From: JBBRSC01 sp038245795
GTDB lineage: Bacteria; Actinomycetota; Acidimicrobiia; Acidimicrobiales; Microtrichaceae
Length of the DNA: 30,185 bases
NCBI GenBank assembly: GCA_038245795.1
Contig: JBBRSC010000005.1
Coordinates: forward strand, 1-30,185
Direction: 5' to 3'
In this document: piece after piece, positions 22,047-30,185 of the stretch
Position numbering within the stretch: position 1 is the stretch's first letter
Layout: each line of letters opens with the position of its first letter
Notes under the pieces: generated by a model
Databases searched by the model: none
What the model was told of the DNA's origin: nothing
The model's input: the letters and a program-made list of their open reading frames with translations, nothing else
Program-made: the position numbers and the translations under genes

Positions 22047-24539
22047 ATGGCTCGCCCTCCCCGCCAAGATGATCTGTTCAACAACGCCGGGGGCTTTGCC
22101 CGCGAAATCATCGACATTCCGGTCGAGCAGGAGATGTCGGAGTCCTTTCTGGCGTACTCACTGTCGGTCATCACGGCGCGGGCGATCCCCGACGTCCGTG
22201 ATGGGCTGAAGCCCGTCCAACGACGAATCCTCCACGCCATGGCCGGTATGGGCCTCCGACCAGATCGGCCCCATCGCAAGTGCGCCGGGGTGGTTGGCGA
22301 GACCATGGGCAAATACCACCCTCACGGCGACGGGGCCATCTACGACGCGCTGGTCCGGATGGGCCAGGACTTCGCCCGCATGGTCACATTGGTCGATCCG
22401 CACGGCAACTTCGGCAGCCTCGACGATCCGCCAGCCGCCTATCGCTACACAGAGTGTCGCCTGACCGAAGCCGCCATGGAACTCATCGGGGAGATCTCCG
22501 AGGACACCGTCGACTTCCGCTCCACATTCGACGGCGAGAACGAGGAACCGCTCTACCTCCCCGCACGCCTTCCCAACCTGTTGGTGAATGGAACGTCGGG
22601 CATTGCGGTGGGCATGGCGACCAACATGCCCACCCACAATCTGCGCGAGGTGTTCGAGGTCATCAAGCTGGTCATGACCCAACGGCGCCCCAAGCCGACC
22701 GTCGCCGAGATGATGGCCGTCATGGCCGGGCCTGACTTTCCCTCGGGTGGAACGATCATCGACGAGAGCCTCGCTGATGCCTACGCCACTGGTCGCGGCA
22801 GTTTCCGAATTCGTGCCACCGCCGAGATCGTCGAGGTGAAAGGAACGAAGCGCCATCAGATCATCGTCACGGAACTTCCGTACCTGGTGGGCCCCGAACG
22901 GGTCATCGGCCGTATCCAGGAGCTCGCCAACAGCGGCAAGCTCGTGGGCATTCAGGATCTGAAGAATCTGTCAGACCGTCACACCGGACTGAACATCACC
23001 ATCGAGACCAAACCGGGCGTGAACCCGCGATCGATGCTCACCGAGCTCTACCGACTGACGCCACTCGAGGAAAGCTTCGGCATCAACAACGTCGTACTCG
23101 TCAACGGCAAGCCGACCACCATCGGATTGTGGGATCTGGCAAATCTGTACATCGAGCATCGGCTCGATGTTGTGACCCGGCGGACCGACTACCGACTCGG
23201 CCGCGCCCGCGATCGCCAACACATTGTCGAGGGCCTGCTCATTGCCCTCGACGCCATCGACCTAGTCGTCTCGATCATCCGATCATCCGATCATGCCGCC
23301 ACCGCCAAGACACGCCTCATGGAACAGTTGTCGCTGTCGGACATCCAGGCCACGCACATCCTGGACATGCAGCTCCGTCGATTGACGGCGCTGGAGAAGT
23401 TGAAGCTCGTTGAGGAGGCCACCGAACTCCAAGCGCGAATCGACGAGTACCTCAAGATCCTCGGCTCTGAACAGCGCCGCCGGACCATTGTGTTGTCCGA
23501 ACTGGGCGAACTCGTCGAGCAGTTCGGCCGAGATCGACGAACCCGGATCGTCACGCCTGACCAGATCAACGATGTCAGCCTCGAGGCAATGTTGGAGGAC
23601 CCGTCCATCACCGAGGAACCCTGCGTGATAGCGCTCACCGCCTCGGGTGTTGTCGGTCGCGAGCCTGTCGATGGTCCCCGCCAGGCAGCCTTCGGTCGAC
23701 ACGATGTGCTCCTGTCCCGCGCCATCACCACAACGATGGGCTCGATCTACGCGATCACGTCGCGTGGCCGATGCCTGCAGGCACCAGCTGGTGCAATCGG
23801 CGAAGTGACCGGTCGCAGCCGCGGCATCCCCGTCAGCGAGGCATTCACCACAGAGAAGGGCGAGCAGCTCCTGATGATGGTGGCGGCCCCGGCGATTCCG
23901 CCCATCCACGATGATCTGCTGAGCAGCGGAACCATCCCGGACCCCGAGCCAATCATGATGGTCACTGCGCAGGGAATCATGAAGCGAATCTCAGTCGCCG
24001 AGATCTGTTCCACACCCAACGGCCGACCCATCATCGGTCTGAAGCCGGGCGACGCTGTCGCCGCCGCCTTTGTTGCGCCGGACGGATCCGACGTGGTGGC
24101 CGTGTCGACCAATGCGCAGGCAGCCCGCTGCGAGAGTGCCAGTGTGTCGGTGCAGGGTCGCAACGCTGGTGGTGTCGCAGGCATGAAGATGGCCGAGGGT
24201 GCAACGGTGATTGCGGCCGGGCTCGCACCCGAGGACTGCGTCATCCTGACCGTCACCGATCAGCAGACCGCCAAGGTGACTGACGCCTCGGAGATCCCCG
24301 TCAAGGGACGAGGATCTGGTGGCGTTCGCGTCACGAAGTTCCGTGACGAATCCGTACTCGAGTTCGCGTATGTGGGCCCGGAAGACGGTGCCACGCTGGT
24401 GGTGGCATCGGCCGAGTCCGCCGTCAAGCCCGATCCCAACCCCGAGCCGCTGACGATCCCCCACACCGGTCGTGATCTCATCTCGAAACCCATCCCCCGC
24501 ATGATCCTGGCAGTCGGGTTCGGGCGCTGGCGAGGATGA
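22047..24539 (+). CDS. parC: Topoisomerase IV subunit A (ParC-like, type IIA)
   Basis: The 830-residue DNA breakage-reunion subunit of a type IIA topoisomerase pairs with the ParE at the right edge. The winged-helix core has RDGLKPVQRRIL (51-62), the quinolone-site region GKYHPHGDGAIYD (88-100), and AAYRYTE with catalytic Tyr134. SGIAVGMATNMPTHNLREV and LTPLEESFGINNV are typical ParC/GyrA stretches. The C-terminal domain has beta-pinwheel-like blades, but the gyrase-specific QRRGGKG box is not visible; blades instead hold looser forms such as VQGRNAGG and VKGRGSGG. By this and by strong resemblance to actinobacterial ParC from memory, I call it ParC rather than GyrA. Gly96 replaces the usual quinolone-interacting Ser. 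Confidence 0.92.
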   Translation: MARPPRQDDLFNNAGGFAREIIDIPVEQEMSESFLAYSLSVITARAIPDVRDGLKPVQRRILHAMAGMGLRPDRPHRKCAGVVGETMGKYHPHGDGAIYDALVRMGQDFARMVTLVDPHGNFGSLDDPPAAYRYTECRLTEAAMELIGEISEDTVDFRSTFDGENEEPLYLPARLPNLLVNGTSGIAVGMATNMPTHNLREVFEVIKLVMTQRRPKPTVAEMMAVMAGPDFPSGGTIIDESLADAYATGRGSFRIRATAEIVEVKGTKRHQIIVTELPYLVGPERVIGRIQELANSGKLVGIQDLKNLSDRHTGLNITIETKPGVNPRSMLTELYRLTPLEESFGINNVVLVNGKPTTIGLWDLANLYIEHRLDVVTRRTDYRLGRARDRQHIVEGLLIALDAIDLVVSIIRSSDHAATAKTRLMEQLSLSDIQATHILDMQLRRLTALEKLKLVEEATELQARIDEYLKILGSEQRRRTIVLSELGELVEQFGRDRRTRIVTPDQINDVSLEAMLEDPSITEEPCVIALTASGVVGREPVDGPRQAAFGRHDVLLSRAITTTMGSIYAITSRGRCLQAPAGAIGEVTGRSRGIPVSEAFTTEKGEQLLMMVAAPAIPPIHDDLLSSGTIPDPEPIMMVTAQGIMKRISVAEICSTPNGRPIIGLKPGDAVAAAFVAPDGSDVVAVSTNAQAARCESASVSVQGRNAGGVAGMKMAEGATVIAAGLAPEDCVILTVTDQQTAKVTDASEIPVKGRGSGGVRVTKFRDESVLEFAYVGPEDGATLVVASAESAVKPDPNPEPLTIPHTGRDLISKPIPRMILAVGFGRWRG

Positions 24540-24589
24540 GCATGCCGTCGCGACCGGCGTCGACCGGGAAGCCCCGGGGGATCATCGCG

Positions 24590-24595
24590 TAGGCT
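24590..24595 (+). promoter_or_regulatory. Possible -10 box for the sugar cluster
   Basis: TAGGCT at 24590-24595 lies 47 nt before ATG 24643. GGGAGG (24626-24631), 11 nt before the ATG, is the likely ribosome-binding site, and a 5-bp hairpin (24602-24618) lies between. No good -35 was found. Confidence 0.3.
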
Positions 24596-24642
24596 CCCAC
24601 CGGGCCTGACTTCGGCCCATCGCCTGGGAGGCCGACCCGACC

Positions 24643-25860
24643 ATGACCACTATCGACGAGGACGCCCAACGCTGGCCCGTGGACGTCGTGATCGTCGGCG
24701 GGTGCGGGCACGTCGGGCTGCCGCTCGGTATCGTGCTGGCGGATCGCGGTTGTCGGGTCGTGCTCTACGACCTCAACAAGGCGGCCGTTGACTTGGTCAA
24801 CGACGCCGTCCTGCCCTTCGACGAGCCGGGCGCTGCCCCCATTCTGACCCGGGTGATCGCCGACGGTCAGCTGCGAGCGAGCAGCGACGCGCCGGAGATC
24901 GCCCGTGCCGAGTCGGTCGTCGTGGTCATCGGGACCCCCGTCGACGAGCATCTCAATCCTGATCTCTTCGCGGTCCCGAACGCCATCGATGCGATCGCAG
25001 AACACCTGGTCGACGGACAGCTCCTCGTGCTGCGGTCGACGATCTATCCCGGAGTCACCGCCCGGGTCGAGGCGCTGGTCGCCCAGCTGGGTCGCGATGT
25101 CGATGTGGTCTTCTGCCCCGAGCGCATCGCCGAGGGCAAGGCGATAGAGGAGCTCGCTTCGCTGCCCCAGATCATCTCGGCGCGGACCGAACGGGGTTTC
25201 ACACGTGCCGAGCAGCTCTTCGGCACGATTGCCAGCGAGATGGTGCGCCTGGCACCCGAAGAAGCAGAGTTGGCCAAGCTCTTCACGAACACGTACCGCT
25301 ACATCAAGTTCGCGATCGCCAATCAGTTCTTCATGATCGCCAACGACTACGGCCTGGACTTTGATCGCATCCGCACGGCGCTGACCCACAACTATCCGCG
25401 GGCCAAGGATCTCCCTGGGGCCGGACTGGCGGCGGGGCCATGTCTGTTCAAGGACACGATGCAGCTGGCGGCGTTCAACAACAACGGCTTCACGCTCGGT
25501 CACTCGGCAATGCTCGTCAATGAGGGGTTGCCGCTCTATCTCGTGTCGAAAGCCGACGAGCGCTTCGAGCTGGCAGGCCGCACCGTTGGCATCCTCGGTA
25601 TGGCATTCAAGTCCGAGAGCGATGACATACGTTCCAGTCTGAGCTACAAGCTCAAACGCATCCTTCGGTTCCGTGCCGCGGAGGTGTTGACCACTGATCC
25701 GTATGTCACCACCGACCCCGATCTGGTCAGTTTGGAAGAGACACTGGAGCGTTGCGACCTGCTGTTCATCGGTGCGCCGCATGCCGTGTATCGCCAGCTG
25801 GCGCCCAGCCAACCGCTCGTCGATGTCTGGAACCTTTTCGGACGAGGAGTGGTCGTCTGA
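24643..25860 (+). CDS. UDP-sugar dehydrogenase (UDP-glucose/UDP-ManNAc type)
   Basis: The 405-residue NAD-dependent nucleotide-sugar dehydrogenase oxidises the 6-hydroxymethyl group of a UDP-sugar to a uronate in two steps. The NAD site is IVGGCGHVGLPLG (17-29) with Asp43 in VVLYDLNK. Conserved stretches include VIGTPVDEH (95-103), LRSTIYPGVT (130-139), FCPERIAEGKAIEEL (157-171), AELAKLFTNTYRYIKFAIAN (208-227), and the catalytic Cys267 in LAAGPCLFKD. It resembles WecC/UDP-ManNAc dehydrogenases, but the substrate cannot be separated from UDP-glucose by sequence alone. Its stop overlaps the next ATG (TGATG), so it is the first gene of a coupled envelope-sugar operon. Confidence 0.9.
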   Translation: MTTIDEDAQRWPVDVVIVGGCGHVGLPLGIVLADRGCRVVLYDLNKAAVDLVNDAVLPFDEPGAAPILTRVIADGQLRASSDAPEIARAESVVVVIGTPVDEHLNPDLFAVPNAIDAIAEHLVDGQLLVLRSTIYPGVTARVEALVAQLGRDVDVVFCPERIAEGKAIEELASLPQIISARTERGFTRAEQLFGTIASEMVRLAPEEAELAKLFTNTYRYIKFAIANQFFMIANDYGLDFDRIRTALTHNYPRAKDLPGAGLAAGPCLFKDTMQLAAFNNNGFTLGHSAMLVNEGLPLYLVSKADERFELAGRTVGILGMAFKSESDDIRSSLSYKLKRILRFRAAEVLTTDPYVTTDPDLVSLEETLERCDLLFIGAPHAVYRQLAPSQPLVDVWNLFGRGVVV

Positions 25861-26747
25861 TGGCGCTCGATATGCGAGAAGCACCGCCGGAGACCAGACC
25901 GAAACGCAGCGCTTCGAACTTCGACGATGACGAACTCCGCGCCAGCATCATCATCCCGGTCTACAACGAAGGCGACGCGGTTCGCCCGAGCCTCGATCGG
26001 ATCCTCGACACGGTGACCATTCCGGTCGAGATCGTGGTGGTCTACGACTCACCCGACGACACGACTGTTGCGGTGATCGCTGAATACGCAGCGTTGCATC
26101 CACAGGTGCGTGGCGTACTCAACACCATGGGTCGCGGGCCTGCAAAGGCCATCCGTGCCGGGATCGAAGCAGCAGCCGCCGAGGCGGTCATCGTGACGAT
26201 GGCAGACGGTTCCGACGACCCCGAGACCATCGAACACATGGTGCGCCTGGTCGAGCGGGGATGTGTGATCGTCGCGGCCTCGCGCTACATGCCCGGCGGC
26301 GCCCAGGTGGGTGGTCCCTGGTTCAAGCAGGCACTCTCACGCGGTGCCGGGTTGTCGTTGCACTGGTTCGCCCGCGTCGGGACGCGCGACGCGACCAACT
26401 CCTTCAAGGCGTACCGGCGATCGTGGATCACGGCAGTGGGCATCGAGTCCACCGACGGATTCGAAATCGGCATCGAATTGGTCGCCAAGGCACGACGGTG
26501 CCGGGCCTTCGTGGCCGAGGTCCCCACGATCTGGCTCGACCGAGATGTCGGGCAATCCAACTTCAAGCTCGCGCAGTGGCTCCCGAAGTACGTGCGCTGG
26601 TATCGCTTTGCCTTTGGACCGAAACTGACCGTCGCTCAGCTCGCCGCCCGCAGCCACCCCGAACCCCAGCATCGGCCGCTCGACGTCAGCAACCCATCAG
26701 ACCCCACAACTGGATCCGAAGAGGGTCCCCAAGGAGCAACATCGTGA
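25860..26747 (+). CDS. Family 2 glycosyltransferase (DPM1/ArnC-like)
   Basis: The 295-residue GT-A-fold glycosyltransferase has SIIIPVYNEGD (29-39), VVVYDSPDD (59-67), GRGPAKAIRAGIEAA and ADGSDDPETI (115-124); Asp116, Asp119 and Asp120 are in the metal/nucleotide-binding position. The layout matches dolichol-phosphate-mannose-synthase-like GT2 enzymes, which transfer a sugar from a nucleotide donor to a polyprenyl phosphate. There is no clear transmembrane helix at the C terminus. The ATG overlaps the dehydrogenase stop by one base, and the TGA overlaps the following GTG (GTGA). It thus sits tightly between a uronate-forming enzyme and an epimerase, and probably uses their products. Confidence 0.88.
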   Translation: MALDMREAPPETRPKRSASNFDDDELRASIIIPVYNEGDAVRPSLDRILDTVTIPVEIVVVYDSPDDTTVAVIAEYAALHPQVRGVLNTMGRGPAKAIRAGIEAAAAEAVIVTMADGSDDPETIEHMVRLVERGCVIVAASRYMPGGAQVGGPWFKQALSRGAGLSLHWFARVGTRDATNSFKAYRRSWITAVGIESTDGFEIGIELVAKARRCRAFVAEVPTIWLDRDVGQSNFKLAQWLPKYVRWYRFAFGPKLTVAQLAARSHPEPQHRPLDVSNPSDPTTGSEEGPQGATS

Positions 26748-27766
26748 GCAAGGTTCTCGTCACCGGATCGTCCGGCTTCATCGGCGGATACATCGTGTCG
26801 GAGCTGCTCAAGGGCGGACACGATGTCATCGGCATCGACAACTTCTCGAAGTACGGCAAGGTCATCCGGACCTTCGATGATGCCGAGAATTACACGTTCG
26901 TCGAGGGCGACGCGCAGGACACCGAACTGATGGTGTCGCTGCTCGACGGCTGCGACCACATGATTGCGGGCGCCGCCTTGATCGGCGGCATCTCGTACTT
27001 CCACGAGTACGCCTACGACCTGCTGGCCCAGAACGAACGGATCATCGCGTCGAGCTGCGACGCCGCCATCCGCGCCCATCGTGAGGGAACGCTCCAGAAG
27101 GTCACCTACCTGTCGTCGTCGATGGTGTTCGAATCCACCGATCACTGGCCATCGGTCGAAGGCGATGAGCGCAAGGTCGCTCCGCCGTTGTCCTCGTACG
27201 GATTTCAGAAGTTGGCCGTCGAGTACTTCGCCAAAGCCGCCTGGGACCAGTACCAGCTGCCGTACACGATCGTTCGACCGTTCAATTGTGTGGGCATCGG
27301 CGAGGTGCGGGCTCTGGGCGAGGCCCACGTGTCCAGCGGATCGGTGAAGCTGGCGATGAGTCACGTGGTGCCCGACCTTGTGCAAAAGGTCGTCAAGGGG
27401 CAGAAGCCGTTGCGCATCCTGGGCGCCGGCAACCAGGTGCGCCACTACACCTATGGCGAGGACCTTGCGAAGGGAATCGTGTGCGCCATGCTGCACGAGC
27501 AGTCGTACAACAACGACTTCAACATCTCGACTGCGGAGTCGACGACCGTGCTGGAGTTGGCGGAGAACATCTGGCACCGGATCAACGGCGACCTCGCATT
27601 CGAGTGGGAGAGCGACGACCCGTTTGAACATGACGTGCAGAAGCGCGTGCCGTCGGTCGACAAGGCGCGCGATGTCCTCGGGTTCGAGTGCACCACCACC
27701 CTCGATGAGATGCTCGACACGGTCGTGCCGTGGATCATTCAGGCAGTCGACGACGGCCTGATCTGA
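26744..27766 (+). CDS. NAD-dependent epimerase/dehydratase (extended SDR)
   Basis: The 340-residue extended short-chain dehydrogenase is of the nucleotide-sugar epimerase/dehydratase type. The Rossmann motif is VLVTGSSGFIGG (4-15; Gly8, Gly11, Gly14), with Asp32 in GIDNFS discriminating NAD. The catalytic triad is Ser124-126 region (YLSSSMVF), Tyr152 and Lys156 in SSYGFQK. The reach VRPFNCVGIGE and LGAGNQVRHYTYGEDLAKGI are usual in UDP-sugar-4-epimerase-like enzymes. GTG 26744 has a strong Shine-Dalgarno (AAGGAG, 7 nt spacing) and overlaps the GT2 stop in GTGA. It probably changes the sugar configuration before transfer; the exact reaction is open. Confidence 0.9.
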   Translation: MSKVLVTGSSGFIGGYIVSELLKGGHDVIGIDNFSKYGKVIRTFDDAENYTFVEGDAQDTELMVSLLDGCDHMIAGAALIGGISYFHEYAYDLLAQNERIIASSCDAAIRAHREGTLQKVTYLSSSMVFESTDHWPSVEGDERKVAPPLSSYGFQKLAVEYFAKAAWDQYQLPYTIVRPFNCVGIGEVRALGEAHVSSGSVKLAMSHVVPDLVQKVVKGQKPLRILGAGNQVRHYTYGEDLAKGIVCAMLHEQSYNNDFNISTAESTTVLELAENIWHRINGDLAFEWESDDPFEHDVQKRVPSVDKARDVLGFECTTTLDEMLDTVVPWIIQAVDDGLI

Positions 27767-27777
27767 TCGGCGGACGG

Positions 27778-29034
27778 GTGACCGCCGAGGCCACATTCGA
27801 GACGCACAATCCACGACGCTTCCTCCGGCGATCGCTTGCTGGACCGCGATCGTGGGCGCTGCTGATTGCGGTCGTCACCCTGGTGGTCGTGGCCCGACGA
27901 CCGTCGAACGTCCTCCACGCAACGCTCTGGCTCGAAGACGCAGGGGTGTTCCTGCGCGACGCACGAGCGGGCGGGTTCGGCCCCTTGGTGCATCCCTACA
28001 ACGGCTACTTCCATACGGTCCCGCGTGTCCTGTCGATCATCGTTGACTGGTTTCCGATCGCCTGGACTCCGACGTTGTATGCCGTGAGCTCGGCGGTCTT
28101 GACGGCCGGATGCTGCGCCATGGTGCTGTCGGCCCGACTCGAATGGCTCTTTCAGTCGCGTGGTCGACAGTGGATGGCGCTGGTCGCCCTGTTGGCCCTG
28201 CCCCGGCTGGACGAGATCCAGGCGACGCTGACGAATTCCATCTGGTGGATCGGGCTGGCGTTGTTGCTGTGCATTTTGTCCGACGATCCAGCGACGTCGA
28301 GCGGACGGGTCACTGAGGGAGCGTTGGTCGCGTTGTTCGTGCTGAGCGGGGCCAACGGGGTGTTGCTGGCACCGTTCGTCGCGATGCGGGTCTCCCGAAC
28401 GAGAAGCCCGCATTCCTGGAGGATCCTCGGGATCTGGTGGCTGGCGGCCGGAGTGCAGTTGGTGGCTTTGGTGACGGGTTCTCGACCTGACCCCGGCGAG
28501 GTTCCCAGCAGCCTGGTCGACCTCGGTCGGTGGGCGATGGAACGAACGGTCGGTCCGCTGGTCCTGGGTGGCAACTGGGTCGGCCGTCGCGAACATCTGG
28601 TCAACGACTATCGCCTTCGCTACACATTGCTCGTGGTGATCGCCACCGCTGGCGTGGCGTTGGTCATCCTCGTCGGTCACGCATGGTCCACCTCGATCGT
28701 CGTTCTCGGCGTTCCTGTGGTGGCGGTCGCCGCTGGGCTGGTGGCCAGCGGCGGATACGCACGATGGCTTCCCGGCCGCTACACCGCCATCCCCATCGCC
28801 GCGCTGCTGATCGGACTCGCCAGCGCCCATCCGCCGCCACGCCTGGTCCGCGGCCTTCAGTACTTCCTCGCTCTCTGGATCGTCGTGGTCCGGCCGTTCG
28901 ACCTGGTGATCCCGGCACGCCCGGCCATCGACTGGGCTCCAACCACAACGTGCTTCGAGCAACGGCGCGAGGTCTGCGCCGTTCCAACCAACCCGGACCC
29001 CACCGCTCCCCCGGCACTGATACCCCGACACTGA
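27778..29034 (+). CDS. Polytopic membrane protein, GT-C-like
   Basis: The 418-residue protein has about nine to ten hydrophobic segments, starting at SWALLIAVVTLVVVA (residues ~25-39). The periplasmic-side sequence LWLEDAGVFLRDAR with HPYNGYFHTVPR is reminiscent of the acidic first loop in GT-C membrane glycosyltransferases, where an Asp/Glu acts on polyprenyl-phosphate sugars. This assignment is by resemblance only. GTG 27778 is 11 nt after the epimerase stop, fitting the same operon; the in-frame upstream start would overlap the epimerase. The C-terminal ~45 residues are Pro-rich and soluble. It could alternatively be a transporter-like polymer export protein; it is probably the last gene of the cluster. 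Confidence 0.75.
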   Translation: MTAEATFETHNPRRFLRRSLAGPRSWALLIAVVTLVVVARRPSNVLHATLWLEDAGVFLRDARAGGFGPLVHPYNGYFHTVPRVLSIIVDWFPIAWTPTLYAVSSAVLTAGCCAMVLSARLEWLFQSRGRQWMALVALLALPRLDEIQATLTNSIWWIGLALLLCILSDDPATSSGRVTEGALVALFVLSGANGVLLAPFVAMRVSRTRSPHSWRILGIWWLAAGVQLVALVTGSRPDPGEVPSSLVDLGRWAMERTVGPLVLGGNWVGRREHLVNDYRLRYTLLVVIATAGVALVILVGHAWSTSIVVLGVPVVAVAAGLVASGGYARWLPGRYTAIPIAALLIGLASAHPPPRLVRGLQYFLALWIVVVRPFDLVIPARPAIDWAPTTTCFEQRREVCAVPTNPDPTAPPALIPRH

Positions 29035-29137
29035 TACCCGGCCCTGATTCACGGGCGGACTGAGCAGCCTCGTCGGTGATCCAGCGGGCGCCTGTTGGCG
29101 CTGCACTGTCACATGGTCGTGAAAGACTGCAGCAGCG

Positions 29138-30185
29138 ATGGCGACACCGAATTCACCCAGGAAGACTGGCGGGCCCGGTTCGACGACGTCGGGCACGGGT
29201 CAACAGAGCCCAGGAACCAACGGCTCGGGAGCCTACGACGAGCATTCGATCCAGGTCCTCGAAGGGCTCGACGCGGTGCGCAAACGCCCCGGTATGTACA
29301 TCGGTGGTACCGGCTCCGACGGACTCCACCACCTGGTCTGGGAACTGATCGACAACTCGGTCGATGAGGCTGCTGCGGGTTTCGCCAACCTCATCGAAGT
29401 CACGCTGCACCGCGATCGTTCCATCGAGGTGACCGACAACGGTCGCGGGATTCCGGTCGGCAAGAAGGACGGGAAGCGGACCGCCCTCGAATTCGTGTTC
29501 ACCGAACTTCACTCTGGCGGCAAGTTCGGCTCGGGCGCCTACGGTGCCTCGGGCGGACTCCACGGTGTCGGCGCATCGGTGGTCAACGCTCTGGCCGAGA
29601 AGCTCGTGGTCGAAGTGGACCGCGACGGTCTGACCCACCGCTTGGGGTTCCAGCAGCGGGTTCCAGGAAGGTTCGGACCCAGCGGGGGATTCAAGGCGGG
29701 CTCGACCCTCGAGATCGTCAAGAAGGTGCCGCCCAAGCGGACGGGCACCCGGGTTCGATTCTGGCCGGACCTCGACATTTTCGATCCCGGCGCACTGATC
29801 GACTACGACCGAATACGTGATCATGTCGCGCAGGTCTGTTTCCTCGTGCCCGGGTTGAAGGTTCGGCTCGAGGACAAGCGATCTTCGGCCGAGAGCACCG
29901 CCCGCGAGCCTGAGGAGTTTGTCGCCAAGGGAGGTTTGGCAGACTTCGTTGACTACCTGTCCATCGGTGAATCGGTCACCGATGTCATCTCGATCTTCGG
30001 GACCGACACCTTCATCGAGAAGGTCCCCGTGGAAGGCAAGATGTCCGAAGTCACGCGGACGTGCGCCGTCGATGTCGCATTGCGCTGGGTCAAGGGCTAC
30101 GACACCACGGTCGTCAGCTTCGTGAATACGATCCCAACGAGCGAGGGCGGGACACACGTCACGGGCTTCGAACGAGCACTCACCA
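29138..30185 (+). CDS. parE: Topoisomerase IV subunit B (ParE-like), cut by the right edge
   Basis: The frame is open from ATG 29138 to the edge (349 codons) and is the ATPase subunit of a type IIA topoisomerase. After a low-complexity Gly/Ser/Thr-rich leader (2-30) comes SIQVLEGLDAVRKRPGMYIG (37-56). Next is the GHKL ATP site: LVWELIDNSVDEA (66-78; Glu69, Asn73), VTDNGRGIPV (98-107), and GGLHGVGASVVNALA (139-153). The transducer domain begins around residue 240, and the catalytic Lys region and TOPRIM domain lie outside the window. An in-frame stop at 29120 fixes the upstream limit. The Shine-Dalgarno is weak. Together with parC, 4.6 kb away, it makes one enzyme; no gyrB hallmark distinguishes it further in this part. 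Confidence 0.92.
   Translation, partial: MATPNSPRKTGGPGSTTSGTGQQSPGTNGSGAYDEHSIQVLEGLDAVRKRPGMYIGGTGSDGLHHLVWELIDNSVDEAAAGFANLIEVTLHRDRSIEVTDNGRGIPVGKKDGKRTALEFVFTELHSGGKFGSGAYGASGGLHGVGASVVNALAEKLVVEVDRDGLTHRLGFQQRVPGRFGPSGGFKAGSTLEIVKKVPPKRTGTRVRFWPDLDIFDPGALIDYDRIRDHVAQVCFLVPGLKVRLEDKRSSAESTAREPEEFVAKGGLADFVDYLSIGESVTDVISIFGTDTFIEKVPVEGKMSEVTRTCAVDVALRWVKGYDTTVVSFVNTIPTSEGGTHVTGFERALT

Noticed and set aside
24602..24618. GGGCC...GGCCC hairpin in the leader of the dehydrogenase
   Set aside because: Only 5 bp with a 7-nt loop; no riboswitch-like conservation visible.
24478..25884. 468-codon minus-strand open frame over the UDP-sugar dehydrogenase
   Set aside because: Antisense to a gene with complete catalytic motifs; product rich in Asp/Arg/Val/His with no domain.
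27739..29196. 485-codon minus-strand open frame over the membrane protein gene
   Set aside because: Product is Gln/Arg/Pro/Asp-rich, typical of an antisense shadow of a Leu/Val-rich membrane protein.
29153..30157. 334-codon minus-strand open frame over parE
   Set aside because: Antisense to an intact GHKL ATPase subunit; no similarity recognised.

Overview
The window looks like a chromosomal segment of a high-GC, Gram-positive-lineage actinobacterium, possibly from the Acidimicrobiia. The phylum call rests on a mycothiol-dependent formaldehyde dehydrogenase (mycothiol is an actinobacterial thiol), a DUF222/HNH protein, an F420-type luciferase-like oxidoreductase, and actinobacterial-style ParC and ParE. 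The class is an inference. Coding density is very high. No tRNA, rRNA, insertion sequence, prophage or CRISPR array is visible, and no gap between genes exceeds about 260 bases.

Layout. (1) 1-2539: a DUF222/HNH endonuclease-like gene (minus, cut by the left edge) diverges from an acyl-CoA dehydrogenase whose core promoter lies in a perfect 26-bp palindrome. (2) 2589-9349: an M50 membrane metalloprotease, a hemolysin-III/PAQR membrane protein, a large DUF6351-like lipoprotein hydrolase, and a minus-strand trio of hotdog thioesterase, mscR and a metallo-beta-lactamase-fold hydrolase for formaldehyde/mycothiol chemistry. (3) 9483-16085: an FG-GAP/VCBS secreted protein, then a biotin locus in which bioB plus a NIPSNAP-like gene (minus) diverges from bioA-bioF-bioD (plus). 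BioD carries an unusual Cys-rich tail. (4) 16128-20269: a Tat-exported flavin amine oxidase in an operon with an FHA-HTH regulator, divergent from an EchA19-like enoyl-CoA hydratase and an F420-type oxidoreductase. That pair resembles genes of the mycobacterial KstR (cholesterol) regulon and has a KstR-like inverted repeat on its promoter. (5) 20284-21965: a TylF-type methyltransferase and a small lipoprotein. (6) 22047-30185: parC, a four-gene envelope-sugar cluster (nucleotide-sugar dehydrogenase, GT2, SDR epimerase, polytopic membrane protein), and parE, cut by the right edge.

A recurring feature is a TANNNT -10 box 6-9 nt before the start codon, with no Shine-Dalgarno. It is seen at the HNH gene, the acyl-CoA dehydrogenase, the M50 protease, the FHA regulator, echA19 and parC, and it implies widespread leaderless transcription. 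It also helps choose several start codons. Internal genes of operons instead show stop-start overlaps (TGATG, GTGA, ATGGCTGA) or clear Shine-Dalgarno sequences.

I found no obvious undescribed multi-gene defence or mobile system. The most interesting items are the steroid-type hydratase/oxidoreductase pair with its operator, the BioD tail, the NIPSNAP-like gene after bioB, the FHA-HTH/amine oxidase pair, and the second type IIA topoisomerase flanking a sugar cluster.
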